From Chitinophaga flava (GTDB taxonomy: Bacteria; Bacteroidota; Bacteroidia; Chitinophagales; Chitinophagaceae): 64,000 bases of DNA. The translations under genes were made by a program, and so were the position numbers. Within the stretch, counting starts at the first letter, position 1; the number at the start of each line of letters is the position of its first letter. The stretch is taken from contig NZ_QFFJ01000001.1 in assembly GCF_003308995.1 (NCBI RefSeq), positions 1,922,001 to 1,986,000 on the forward strand, written 5' to 3'. Under the pieces are notes generated by a model that was not told the origin of the DNA, ran no database searches, and saw nothing but the letters and a program-made list of their open reading frames with translations. Positions 7,786 through 16,688 of this stretch are shown here, piece after piece.

Positions 7786-9114
7786 ATGAAATATACAATA
7801 CAAAACCCCAGCTGCGCAGGCATGATGGAGGCCGCCATCGAAAAAGCGATGGACCTGAAACGCCCCCTGTATCTTCCCATCATTGCCACCAAACCCTGCT
7901 TCATCAAAATGGCAAGTCTGATACAGTCAATGACGCAGCAAGACCTCCCCTTCCTGCTGGTAAACAGTAACCAGCATTATGATCAGCTGCTGACAGCACA
8001 GATTGACGAACTTGGTTATAAACAGCAGATTGGTGCTAATTTATATTCCAATGGTCGTGATTTTAATGAACGGATCATCACGATGTGTCAATCTGTAACT
8101 GACTTCCTGAGCGTGCTCGCAACATATACAGAAAAGCCTGATATCATTCCGGTTGTATCCGGAGATACCTTTTCCGCGGGTATACTACCACAATTGTTTT
8201 ATTTCTCGGCGGGAGCACGGAGTGTTCATGTGGAAGCAGGGCTACGCTCCTATGGCCCGGCAGACAAGAACAGATGGCAGGAAGGCAACGTGTTGCATCA
8301 GGCCGGATGGGACTGGGCCCGGTATGTAAATGATCCTTTCCCGGAAGGAATGGATTCCAGACTCGCCAGCATCAGCTCTGAATTACTGCTCGCCCCTGTG
8401 AAGAGAAATATGGACAATCTGCTGTATGAAGGATATGTTGCAGAAAATATTATGGTGACAGGATCATTGAGCAGTGATGCAGTGGAATTAATGAAAAAAT
8501 TTACGCATACAGAAGATTTCCTGGACCGTTATCCTTTTTTATCAGGGAAAAAATGGCTCCGGGTAGACCTGCATCGCCGGGAAAACCTCATTCCCGACAG
8601 GCTGATGGCCGTTCTCAGCGGCATCGCTAAACTAAGCAGGGAAGGGATGAATATATTGCTGGTAAAATCCAATGCTATGATGGCCGCCATTCATCAGTTT
8701 GGGTTGGAAGAACAACTCGGGGCTACCGAAAAGGCAGGCGTTAAAATATGTGAACTATGGCCTTCCTATCTTGATGTTATATCGTTTATGCTTTCCGACT
8801 ATTGCCTGGGGCTTTATACAGACAGTGGAGGACTGCAGGAAGAAGCACATATACTCCGTGTTCCCTGCCTTACCTTACGATATTCAACAGACCGTCCTGA
8901 AACCATACTGGATGCCGGCGGTAACCTTTTACTTCCTCCGGTTTCGGAAAAATTTATCTGTCACAATACCCTTAACGCCTTTGACAACACTTCCCGCTGG
9001 GCTCATCAGGACTCTGACAATATTTATGGAAACAAGGTGGCCGATTTAATCGTGGAGAAATTAAAACATTACACTCCGCAATATAATGCGGCCAGGAGAA
9101 TGCTCACCTATTAG
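7786..9114 (+). CDS. UDP-N-acetylglucosamine 2-epimerase family protein
   Basis: 442 residues from the ATG at 7786; an in-frame TTG at 7750 would overlap the cyclase gene and is less likely. Family motifs are VSGDTF (about 124-129), HVEAGLRS (148-155), HRREN (263-267) and TDSGGLQEEA (345-354), matching the GT-B-fold, non-hydrolysing 2-epimerase family (WecB/MnaA). About 27 extra residues sit between HVEAGLRS and the PFPEG motif, where ordinary members are compact. It starts 16 bases after the cyclase stop and closes the operon. It may supply UDP-ManNAc as sugar donor, or act on a pathway intermediate; the substrate is unknown. Confidence 0.75.
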   Translation: MKYTIQNPSCAGMMEAAIEKAMDLKRPLYLPIIATKPCFIKMASLIQSMTQQDLPFLLVNSNQHYDQLLTAQIDELGYKQQIGANLYSNGRDFNERIITMCQSVTDFLSVLATYTEKPDIIPVVSGDTFSAGILPQLFYFSAGARSVHVEAGLRSYGPADKNRWQEGNVLHQAGWDWARYVNDPFPEGMDSRLASISSELLLAPVKRNMDNLLYEGYVAENIMVTGSLSSDAVELMKKFTHTEDFLDRYPFLSGKKWLRVDLHRRENLIPDRLMAVLSGIAKLSREGMNILLVKSNAMMAAIHQFGLEEQLGATEKAGVKICELWPSYLDVISFMLSDYCLGLYTDSGGLQEEAHILRVPCLTLRYSTDRPETILDAGGNLLLPPVSEKFICHNTLNAFDNTSRWAHQDSDNIYGNKVADLIVEKLKHYTPQYNAARRMLTY

Positions 9115-9230
9115 CCCAGGGCTGAAGCCCTGGGCTATTATAGATGAAGTCTTGAATTAATTATAGCTGAAGTCTTGAATTAATTATGGTTGAAGCCCCA
9201 GGCTATATTAGTCCTGGGCTTTAGCCCTGG
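9113..9230. repeat. Compact inverted and tandem repeat cluster between convergent genes
   Basis: A perfect 11-bp hairpin, AGCCCAGGGCT (9113-9123) and AGCCCTGGGCT (9126-9136), overlaps the stop codon of the epimerase gene. It runs into four degenerate tandem units of about 23 bp starting at 9122, 9145, 9168 and 9191. The middle two share a 20-base identity (9145-9164 and 9168-9187). A last GGGCT-TT-AGCCC hairpin at about 9215-9226 abuts the stop of the protease gene on the other strand. The cluster fills the whole gap between two convergent genes and probably works as a two-way transcription barrier. It also looks like a REP-type palindromic element. Confidence 0.7.
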
Positions 9231-9232
9231 AA

Positions 9233-12052
9233 TTATCGTTGTAAAATAAATTTCTGTGAATGCAACTTGCTGGTGGAAACAATATAAGTACCATCTTTCA
9301 ATGAAGCCGGCAAACGTATTTCCAGGCGGTTGAAACCATCTACAACACGATGTTGCTGGTTGTAAACGATTTTACCATTGATATCGGTAATAATAACTGT
9401 TTGTTGCATGTTATGCTGACTGTTCAATTCCAGATATACCACATCCCTTACCGGCACAGGATAAAGGCGGATGTTCCCATGAAGATCTTTAGCTGCTACA
9501 TCACCGGGTTTATCGCTCTTAGCGGCAACAGGTACCTGTTTGGGAGAGCTGCCGATATTAGCGGCCAGTTTATAACACTGGGTAGTGCTGGATGCACCAC
9601 TGTAGCCATATACCTGTATATAATAGGTACCTACTGTACCAACGTTATAAACAATCCTTTCGTTGGTAGTACCGGAGTTCTGTGATATACCCAATTGTGT
9701 ACCGTTGGCATCATACAATACCAGATCGTAATCAGCTGGCAGGTTGGTCAGCAGCACTTCTATGTATGGCTGGCTGGCAGTGTTGGTAAACTTATACCAG
9801 TCCTTATCCGTTGAGGAAGATATCTGTGCAGAGATCACAGTATTAACGGGTATGGTAGCAGCAGCAGTGCGTGTTTCATTCGGTTCATATGCGTCTGTAC
9901 AGGCAGTTACCGGTGTAGCGGTAACATTGAGCAGATAACATTTTGTATTACTGAATGCACCGTTATAACCATATACCTTCACGTAATAGGTACCTGCTGC
10001 GGCAGCGCCATAGGTGATTGATTCGGGAGTAGTACCACTATTCTGGGAAATACCCAGCTGGGTACCGGAAGCATTCAGCAGCACAATGTCGTAGTCGGCG
10101 GGAAGGCTGTCGAGGCGGATGTTCAGATCATTGGTACCGGTAGTGGTAAACTTATAGAAGTCCACATCTGTAGCGGTGGCGATCTGTGCCCGTATATTCG
10201 TTCCCGTTGCAATAGCGGCGGCAGTGGCTTGTGTATCGTTGGGCTCCAGCTGGTCGGTACAGCCGTTAAGGCTGGTAACACCAGCATTCAAACGGTAACA
10301 GATAGAATCAGCGTGAGCGCCATTTTTTCCATATACCTGCAGGTAATACGTACCGGCGGGACCGTTATATGTAATGGATTCTGCAGTAGTACCTGTATTT
10401 TGGGAGATGCCCAGCTGTGCTCCGCTGGCGGAGAGCAATCTGAGGTCGAAGTCGGCCAGGAGGTTATCCAGCACGACATTGAGTTTGCTCGTATCAGACA
10501 ACTGTACTTTAAAATAGTCAGTATCTGTGGCGGTAGCGATAGTAGCACGTATATCCGTTCCTGTTGGTATACTGGCAGCGGTGGCCAGGGAATTGTTAGG
10601 TTCGTATACATCTGTGCAGGTAGTAGGAACAGTAGTATCACCACAAGGATAGTTGGTACCATTGAGTGACAGCACCCCTGTATTATCAGGGTCCAGCCAG
10701 GGTTTCAGCTGGTGAAGCGCATCTGTACCGTATGTCCAGCTGCGGTACACCTGTCCGTAATAGTCGTATTTACTGGAGTTGGCAACTGTACAACTGGAAG
10801 GACCACCGGATAACTGGCCTACTATCTGGCCTAAGTTGTTGAACAATGGAGAACCGGATGAACCACCTTCAGTAACACCCCATGAGGTTACAGTCTGTAC
10901 CCAGTTGGCCTGCCAGTGGGTATAAGGAGCTGTACCACCACCGCCGTAGTTGGCTCCTGTAGCCGGAGCGGAATAGGTAGATATCTTTTTAATATCGCCT
11001 GCAGGATGGTGAATACCTACACCACTGGGACTGGCTGCTGCTCCTGCATTCCAGCCGGCATAATACACATTGTAGGAAGTTGGAATAGCTTGCGTAAATT
11101 CCAGCAGCTGGAAATCGGATCCTTCAACACTGCCACTTTCACCGGCACGGGCGCGTTGTACGCAACCAGTAATAGTATTGCTGGCTGGTTCACTGGCTGG
11201 GTTGGCGCAAGTGGGGGATTCGTAGTTGAAATAAAAAATCCACTGGCTGAAGTCTGTCGCAGAAGCGTTAGACCCGCAGTGGTTAGCGGTAAGGAAGTAA
11301 GGCTTACAATCCTTACGGGCATTGTTGACCAGGGAACCGGAACAGAGGTAGGCGCTGGTACCCAGTTTCAACAATATTTTAGCCACCGCTCTTTTCTGAT
11401 TTTGCCAGTTAGCACCTTCAGGGCAGTTTACATTCACTTCGCAGGTACCGGAAGCGCCAACTGTTTTATCAATAGAAGTAGTTCTTGATTCCGGGATTTT
11501 ATTACTGTAGATATTATTAACACCAGTAATAGTGAAATGGCCTTTGCCTTTCGCTGCTTTAGGCTCATAGTATTCCAGTACGCAGGTGTTTCCTCTTAGT
11601 ATTTCAGTAGCAAACACGCCGGTTCCTTCGTTATTCGCACTGGTATAACTTCCGATCAGCTGGGTGTTGTCGCCATTATAAATATACAGGCTGGCACCTT
11701 CCGGCAACAGGAAGTCTTTGTAATAGAGAGAGGTAGCCACCGCTCCCTGCACCTGTATTTTCAGGCGCCATAAACGGTCACCTCCAGGCAGGTTGGTCCA
11801 GGTACCGGAATTATTAAGTGAATAAGACACCGGTGCTATGACACCGATACGCAGTGGCAGTCCCTGTTTCAGGTTCTGGTCATCTTCCAGCTGCAGCTTT
11901 TGTACCGGTAACGCTGAAATGGTTTTAACATTAACATCCTGTTGTGCCAGCTTAGCAGTAAAGCTGTAGGGTTTTCCGCCTTTGCTTACCTGGGCTTTGA
12001 GAAGAGGAGAGGTTAATAAAACCCCTAATAAAATGAATAGTGCTTTCTTCAT
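9233..12052 (-). CDS. T9SS-secreted trypsin-like serine endopeptidase with three PPC domains
   Basis: 939 residues: signal peptide (1-20, ending LLKAQ), propeptide-like region to about 195, then a chymotrypsin-fold protease with TANHCG (H258), GSDFQLLE (D313) and GGSSGSP (S399) as the catalytic triad. The overall pattern is like bacterial lysyl endopeptidases. Three pre-peptidase C-terminal (PPC) domains of about 110-120 residues follow (roughly 478-600, 601-720, 721-840), each opening with C-T/D-D-x-x-E-P-N-(N/D/E) and ending with a GTYY-VYG motif. The last ~75 residues, starting LYPVPV and ending KFILQR, form a Por secretion (T9SS type A) sorting domain. It is expected to be exported and surface-attached or released as a nutrient protease. 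Confidence 0.88.
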   Translation of the reverse strand: MKKALFILLGVLLTSPLLKAQVSKGGKPYSFTAKLAQQDVNVKTISALPVQKLQLEDDQNLKQGLPLRIGVIAPVSYSLNNSGTWTNLPGGDRLWRLKIQVQGAVATSLYYKDFLLPEGASLYIYNGDNTQLIGSYTSANNEGTGVFATEILRGNTCVLEYYEPKAAKGKGHFTITGVNNIYSNKIPESRTTSIDKTVGASGTCEVNVNCPEGANWQNQKRAVAKILLKLGTSAYLCSGSLVNNARKDCKPYFLTANHCGSNASATDFSQWIFYFNYESPTCANPASEPASNTITGCVQRARAGESGSVEGSDFQLLEFTQAIPTSYNVYYAGWNAGAAASPSGVGIHHPAGDIKKISTYSAPATGANYGGGGTAPYTHWQANWVQTVTSWGVTEGGSSGSPLFNNLGQIVGQLSGGPSSCTVANSSKYDYYGQVYRSWTYGTDALHQLKPWLDPDNTGVLSLNGTNYPCGDTTVPTTCTDVYEPNNSLATAASIPTGTDIRATIATATDTDYFKVQLSDTSKLNVVLDNLLADFDLRLLSASGAQLGISQNTGTTAESITYNGPAGTYYLQVYGKNGAHADSICYRLNAGVTSLNGCTDQLEPNDTQATAAAIATGTNIRAQIATATDVDFYKFTTTGTNDLNIRLDSLPADYDIVLLNASGTQLGISQNSGTTPESITYGAAAAGTYYVKVYGYNGAFSNTKCYLLNVTATPVTACTDAYEPNETRTAAATIPVNTVISAQISSSTDKDWYKFTNTASQPYIEVLLTNLPADYDLVLYDANGTQLGISQNSGTTNERIVYNVGTVGTYYIQVYGYSGASSTTQCYKLAANIGSSPKQVPVAAKSDKPGDVAAKDLHGNIRLYPVPVRDVVYLELNSQHNMQQTVIITDINGKIVYNQQHRVVDGFNRLEIRLPASLKDGTYIVSTSKLHSQKFILQR

Positions 12053-12450
12053 AAGGATTTTAATTTGGGTGATGAAATTGTTGGGCTAAAAAAGGCATAG
12101 TTATAGTACACCTGCCGGTGATGCAGGTAATAACAAACGGACTATACAGACAAAAAATACCCTATGGCTATAGGTCTATCAGGATAAGTATTGATTCAGA
12201 CTTATACGTGCGGGGAAATAGTTCATACAGATATAAACAGGACCGGGGCACAGAATCCCACATTATTCAACAGAAAAGGTTCACGTGTAAAGTTTTATCA
12301 TAAGATATGATTTGTCTTCTCTAAAGTTAACAGATGCCACTGCAACAGCGCAACAAACGACTTACATTTCCGTCATCTAAAAAAACAAAAAACAATCAGC
12401 ATTCTAATAGTTGCCCCTACTCATTGTTAGTTGCAAAAAGAATAACAATA
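12053..12450. other. Intergenic region, no gene seen
   Basis: About 400 bases between two genes on the minus strand. It is AT-rich. A 61-codon frame at 12118-12303 on the plus strand has no recognisable features. It should carry the promoter of the protease gene (start 12052), but I see no TAnnTTTG element on the minus strand. Confidence 0.5.
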
Positions 12451-12482
12451 GCGCCGCATCAATCTCAGGACTGATGCGGCGC
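12451..12482 (-). terminator. Rho-independent terminator after the PI-PLC gene
   Basis: GCGCCGCATCA (12451-12461) and TGATGCGGCGC (12472-12482) form a perfect 11-bp stem with a 10-base loop. Read on the minus strand, it lies 16 bases after the stop of the phospholipase gene and is followed by TATTGTTATTCTTTTTG. Confidence 0.85.
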
Positions 12483-12498
12483 TTAAGATCCATCAGCA

Positions 12499-13701
12499 TT
12501 ACTTATTTACCGGATTAGCTCTCGCCTCTCCTCCACCTGGCAGGTTCACAAAATAAGGTGTACCATATCCGTTTCCTTTACGGAAAAAATCCGTTGAAAT
12601 AATCTGGGCGCCGCTTTTAAAAGCTGCGTCAGCCCTGGTATGATCATTTACTTTCGCTTCATACGTTTCAATATCCGCGCGTGTTCTCACCAGAAAACCT
12701 TGTTGTACATACTGCTGTATTTCTTTCTGGCGAACAATAGCATTGTCCAGCAGGAAGAAGGCTGCATAAGTATCCTGTGGAAGTGACTGCATAAACATGA
12801 TACGACCTTCCAGATTAGGTTTGTTTTTAGCATAGTCAGAAACCAGGTTCATACCGGCTGTAGAAGGCAGCAACAGGAAAATGAATTTACCGCTGGCAGC
12901 TTTTACCGTAGGCCAGTTGCGGGCCAGTACTGCTTCACGCAGCGTAGGGAATTTCCCCCGTACATCATCTGGCGTAATCAGCTTATCACGGCCCAGCACA
13001 CTCACTACTTCCTGGTCCAGCTCATCAAAGGCTTTTTCATCGAAGGGTAATACCTGTGCGGAATTGGGGAAAAGTGGAAGACCTTTGTCTTTCGCTTCTA
13101 TCATCACGTAAATAGGAAAATGACCAGGATGTGCATCAGACCAGGACTTCATCGCTGTTAACGCACCTTTGAAGGTGGTGTAATGGGTACGGAAATCAAT
13201 ATCGGCCATGTGCAACACTTTAAAGCCGGGCTTGTCCAGGTCTTTGGTTTCAAATGGCGCCAGATTTTCATATCCTTTCTTACGCAACTCCCGGTAGGCT
13301 GCGGGATCATTAAAACGGTTGCCGGTAGGATCGTAATGCACATCTATCTCCAGACTGCGTACACCTGCATCCAGCTGCACATCAAACGGAGGATGATTAT
13401 ACTTTAACCCTTCACTCATCTTCATTTCATTCGGATGAAATTCATGGAAAGCTGCCGCCTGTTCCTTCGACATGTTTGCGAAGTAACCTTTCGCCATTTT
13501 TTCGAGAATAGGATCAATATAAGCCAGCACTGCAGCGTCCACGGGCTTTGCGTAGCTGTTGTGTGTACCGAGTACCTGCACCTGGTTTATTTTAAGCGCA
13601 TCCAGCTGCGCAGAAGTTTTTTTGGAAGATTGGGCAAAACCAGCCACGGCTGCAGAGGAGAGCAGTACAGTGGCCAACGCTCTGTTAATAATTGTATGCA
13701 T
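12499..13701 (-). CDS. Secreted Ca2+-dependent phosphoinositide-type phospholipase C
   Basis: 400 residues with a signal peptide (about 1-23, ending GFAQ). The PI-PLC-like TIM-barrel signature GTHNSY carries the catalytic H47, followed by DVQLDAGVRSLEIDVHYDP and FKVLHMADIDF, which fit the Ca2+-dependent PI-PLC family found in bacteria (PF16670, from memory). It should cleave phosphoinositide or related phosphodiester head groups outside the cytoplasm. It lies 16 bases after the stop of a TonB-dependent receptor on the same strand, so the two are probably one transcript, ending in the terminator at 12451-12482. Confidence 0.82.
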   Translation of the reverse strand: MHTIINRALATVLLSSAAVAGFAQSSKKTSAQLDALKINQVQVLGTHNSYAKPVDAAVLAYIDPILEKMAKGYFANMSKEQAAAFHEFHPNEMKMSEGLKYNHPPFDVQLDAGVRSLEIDVHYDPTGNRFNDPAAYRELRKKGYENLAPFETKDLDKPGFKVLHMADIDFRTHYTTFKGALTAMKSWSDAHPGHFPIYVMIEAKDKGLPLFPNSAQVLPFDEKAFDELDQEVVSVLGRDKLITPDDVRGKFPTLREAVLARNWPTVKAASGKFIFLLLPSTAGMNLVSDYAKNKPNLEGRIMFMQSLPQDTYAAFFLLDNAIVRQKEIQQYVQQGFLVRTRADIETYEAKVNDHTRADAAFKSGAQIISTDFFRKGNGYGTPYFVNLPGGGEARANPVNK

Positions 13702-13717
13702 GATGAAGTTTTTATGA

Positions 13718-16510
13718 TTAGAAGATTTTTACATTGACACCTATCTGACCTCTGATAGAATACCATTCTGCCTGTTCCACCCGGTCGAAGGTGCCATGAT
13801 AATAGCGTACCGGCGCATTGGTGATATTGTTCAGCTCCAGGAATGTCCTGATTTTAGGCGTGATCGCGTAAGAAGCAGAAAAGTCTACGGTGAAGTTCTG
13901 GGCATACCAGCGGTAATGATCAGGACCTGCAGCCTGACGGATCACATCCAGGTATTTTCCTTTGTAGTTGCCGGCAATCCTGGCCATCAACTTACGGTAC
14001 TCATATATCAGCGATGCATTGAAGATATGTTTGGCCTGTTTGGGTATCGCACTTTCGTCTTCTGTTTTCTCGGTACCTATAAAACGAGGAATCTTCACTC
14101 TGGAATCGGTGTAGGTATAATTGGCATCTATACCAAATCCTTTCCAGAAGCCGGGGAGACCGGTAAATCTTTTTACAAAACCCGCTTCAAAACCGGCCAG
14201 CCATGCATGTTCCAGGTTTTGTGGCTCACTGACCATGTATTGTATACCACCTACCATTTCAGAAGACTGATTGGTATAGATAAGATCCGTCAGTTTTTTA
14301 TAAAAGGCGCCGAAGTTGACCATGCCTATTCCTCCGAAATAATGTTCAGCCATCAGGTCGAAGTTATTGGCGAAAGTGGGTTTCAGATTGGCGTTGCCTC
14401 TGCTGATGGTTTTGTTGACATCATCCTGTGTGGTACCAGGGTTCAGGTTATTGAAGTCGGCGCGGGCAAAGCTGCGGGTATAAGCCAGCCGGATAATATC
14501 CTTATTGGTCACGTTATACTTCAGATGCAGCATGGGCAGAAAGGCGTTGTAGCTGTTGTCTTGTGTAAGCGCTGTAACCTGCTTGGTGCTGGTGCTCACT
14601 TTACTACCGTTGAAGGTCACTTTGTTGTATTCGTTGCGGATACCGCCGGTCAGTGTTAACTTATCCGAAGCTTTGTATTCGCCCATAACGTATACGGCAT
14701 ATACGTTTTCCACACCAGTAAAATATTTGGTAGCGCCGGATACATTGGTAGCGGAATCTACCTGGTAAGGATACAGTTTATTATTACTGATACCTTCAGG
14801 TGTTACCAGTGTTTTCAACTGACTGAGTGGCATCTGGTCGATGATCACATTGTTGTAAGGCGAACCTATTTCGGTCAGGAAACCACCGTTGTAAGGGAAT
14901 GGTTCACTGCCAAAACCGGCCATGGTAGGCGCAGCGCCCTGAATACCCGCCAGATAAACATTGTAAGGTGACTGCACCACTTTATCCTTGTGGATGAACT
15001 TACCACCGAATTTCAGGTGAAGTTTATTGTCTGGTGTATATTTTAAGTTAAAGCCGAAACGTTTGTTTTCTTCCCAGTTGGTGCTGCGTACCATCACTAC
15101 CTGAGATAGTTTCATGGAAGTGCTGCTGATAGGTGTAGCCGCTGATAAATGAGGCAATACCGCATCCATCACATCGCCTTTTCCATCCGGAGCATCCATG
15201 GCCAGATATTTTTTTCCATCGGCAGCAAGCCCTTCATAGGTAGTGGCCTGCTGGAAGACAGCCATCGGATAATAACCAGGATCTTTAAACCGGAATTCAG
15301 ATTTATCCATACTGGCAGCCCAATCCAGATTTACTTTAGGAGAGAGGACGGACTGTCCGCTCAGTTCTCCGGAATACAGGCTGGTGAGGTAATTGGAAGC
15401 TCTGGAGGTAATGGTTGCATTTTTGGCGTTGAAATAAAAATACGTTTCCCGTACCATCTGTCCATCCAGGAAATCGCTGTAAATACCTTTGAACTGGATT
15501 TTATGCCTGTCATTGAATTTATATTCCAGGCCTGCGTTTAAGCCGGTAGTTCTGCGGTGGGCGATATAGTCCCGCAACTGCAGATCAGTAATGGAATAGG
15601 ATTGTTTACGGTCAGGGTTGGTAAAATCATAATTCATATTATAACGGTCCTGGGCCGAGGTACGGTCCCATATCACGCCGGAAAGCACAAAACCCAGTTT
15701 ACCTTTCATCAACCTGTCTCCATAAACAACAGAAGCATTATAGGAACCTTTACGGGCCTGATCTCCATATCCGCCAGCAGCGTTGATCCTGAGCGTGCGG
15801 GACATGGGAGCTGCTTTGGTAATAAAATTAATGGAGCCTCCAATGGCATCTCCTTCTATATCCGGTGTGATTGCCTTGGACAGCTGTACATATTCTATCA
15901 GTTCAGAAGGAAAGATATCCATTTGTATGCGACGGTCTGTATAGTCCAGACTGGCGGTGGGCAGGCGGTTGCCATTGAGCAGGGTGGCGCTCCATTGGAT
16001 AGGCGTACCACGAACAGATACATAACGTCCTTCACCCTGATCTCTTTCGATAGATACGCCCTGGATACGTTGCACCGCTTCAGCTGCATTACGATCGGGC
16101 AGTTTACCGATAGCATCAGCGGCCAGTACTTCCATAATACCTTGTGCGTTCTTTTTAATACTGATGGCCCGCACCTGCGATCCGGCGGAAGCCCCCTTCA
16201 CCACTACTTCTCCCAGTACGTCGCTGGCAGGCTCCATTAGTATCGCTCCCAATTGATTGACGCCGGGCCTGACATCCACTTCCATCGTTTTGACGGCAAA
16301 ACCAACATAATTGATTTTAAGCGTTACTTTCCCCGTTTTTTTGACAACAATATCAAAAGCCCCCGAAAGATCAGTCTGTGTCCCTGTTCCATCGATGATA
16401 ATAGTGGCGGCGGGCAACGGTCCTTCTTTGGATAAAATGCTTCCCCTGATCTGCTGTGCTGTACAGAAAACAGGCAGGAGTAAAATCAATAACAAAAGCC
16501 GGCTACTCAT
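13718..16510 (-). CDS. TonB-dependent outer-membrane receptor with carboxypeptidase-regulatory N-domain
   Basis: 930 residues. Signal peptide 1-18 (ending FCTAQ), then a CarboxypepD_reg-like domain (about 20-95), a plug domain (NAAEAVQRIQGVSIERDQGEGRYVSVRG as separate motifs around 140-170) and a 22-strand-type barrel ending in an aromatic-basic KIF tail. The plug (PDRNAAEAVQRIQGV, GGSINFIT) resembles the TIGR01782 group of TonB receptors rather than SusC. The PI-PLC gene follows immediately, so uptake of a product released from phospholipid or inositol phosphates is a reasonable guess. The upstream gene encodes a membrane AraC regulator in the same direction with its own terminator. Confidence 0.88.
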   Translation of the reverse strand: MSSRLLLLILLLPVFCTAQQIRGSILSKEGPLPAATIIIDGTGTQTDLSGAFDIVVKKTGKVTLKINYVGFAVKTMEVDVRPGVNQLGAILMEPASDVLGEVVVKGASAGSQVRAISIKKNAQGIMEVLAADAIGKLPDRNAAEAVQRIQGVSIERDQGEGRYVSVRGTPIQWSATLLNGNRLPTASLDYTDRRIQMDIFPSELIEYVQLSKAITPDIEGDAIGGSINFITKAAPMSRTLRINAAGGYGDQARKGSYNASVVYGDRLMKGKLGFVLSGVIWDRTSAQDRYNMNYDFTNPDRKQSYSITDLQLRDYIAHRRTTGLNAGLEYKFNDRHKIQFKGIYSDFLDGQMVRETYFYFNAKNATITSRASNYLTSLYSGELSGQSVLSPKVNLDWAASMDKSEFRFKDPGYYPMAVFQQATTYEGLAADGKKYLAMDAPDGKGDVMDAVLPHLSAATPISSTSMKLSQVVMVRSTNWEENKRFGFNLKYTPDNKLHLKFGGKFIHKDKVVQSPYNVYLAGIQGAAPTMAGFGSEPFPYNGGFLTEIGSPYNNVIIDQMPLSQLKTLVTPEGISNNKLYPYQVDSATNVSGATKYFTGVENVYAVYVMGEYKASDKLTLTGGIRNEYNKVTFNGSKVSTSTKQVTALTQDNSYNAFLPMLHLKYNVTNKDIIRLAYTRSFARADFNNLNPGTTQDDVNKTISRGNANLKPTFANNFDLMAEHYFGGIGMVNFGAFYKKLTDLIYTNQSSEMVGGIQYMVSEPQNLEHAWLAGFEAGFVKRFTGLPGFWKGFGIDANYTYTDSRVKIPRFIGTEKTEDESAIPKQAKHIFNASLIYEYRKLMARIAGNYKGKYLDVIRQAAGPDHYRWYAQNFTVDFSASYAITPKIRTFLELNNITNAPVRYYHGTFDRVEQAEWYSIRGQIGVNVKIF

Positions 16511-16615
16511 GAGCGAATTATTTTTTTCGCAAAGTTGATCCGGCCTGCTAAAGAAGTCGTCCTTCTGGATAAATCCGTACGACCGTGTCGGTCAGAGTGG
16601 ACTATATCAATTTCT

Positions 16616-16640
16616 ATTAACTGAAAATCAATCAGTTAAT
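16616..16640. promoter_or_regulatory. Inverted repeat upstream of the TonB receptor gene
   Basis: ATTAACTG (16616-16623) and CAGTTAAT (16633-16640) are perfect 8-bp inverted arms with a 9-base spacer, about 105 bases upstream of the receptor start. The neighbouring AraC regulator could bind here; this is inference. Confidence 0.4.
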
Positions 16641-16667
16641 TTATATTACCATATTATTAAGAGCCAC

Positions 16668-16688
16668 AAAAAAACGCCTGTATCAGGC
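16668..16688 (-). terminator. Short terminator overlapping the AraC gene stop
   Basis: GCCTG (16676-16680), loop TAT, CAGGC (16684-16688), followed on the minus strand by a run of seven T (16668-16674). The hairpin includes the TGA stop of the regulator gene. Confidence 0.7.
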
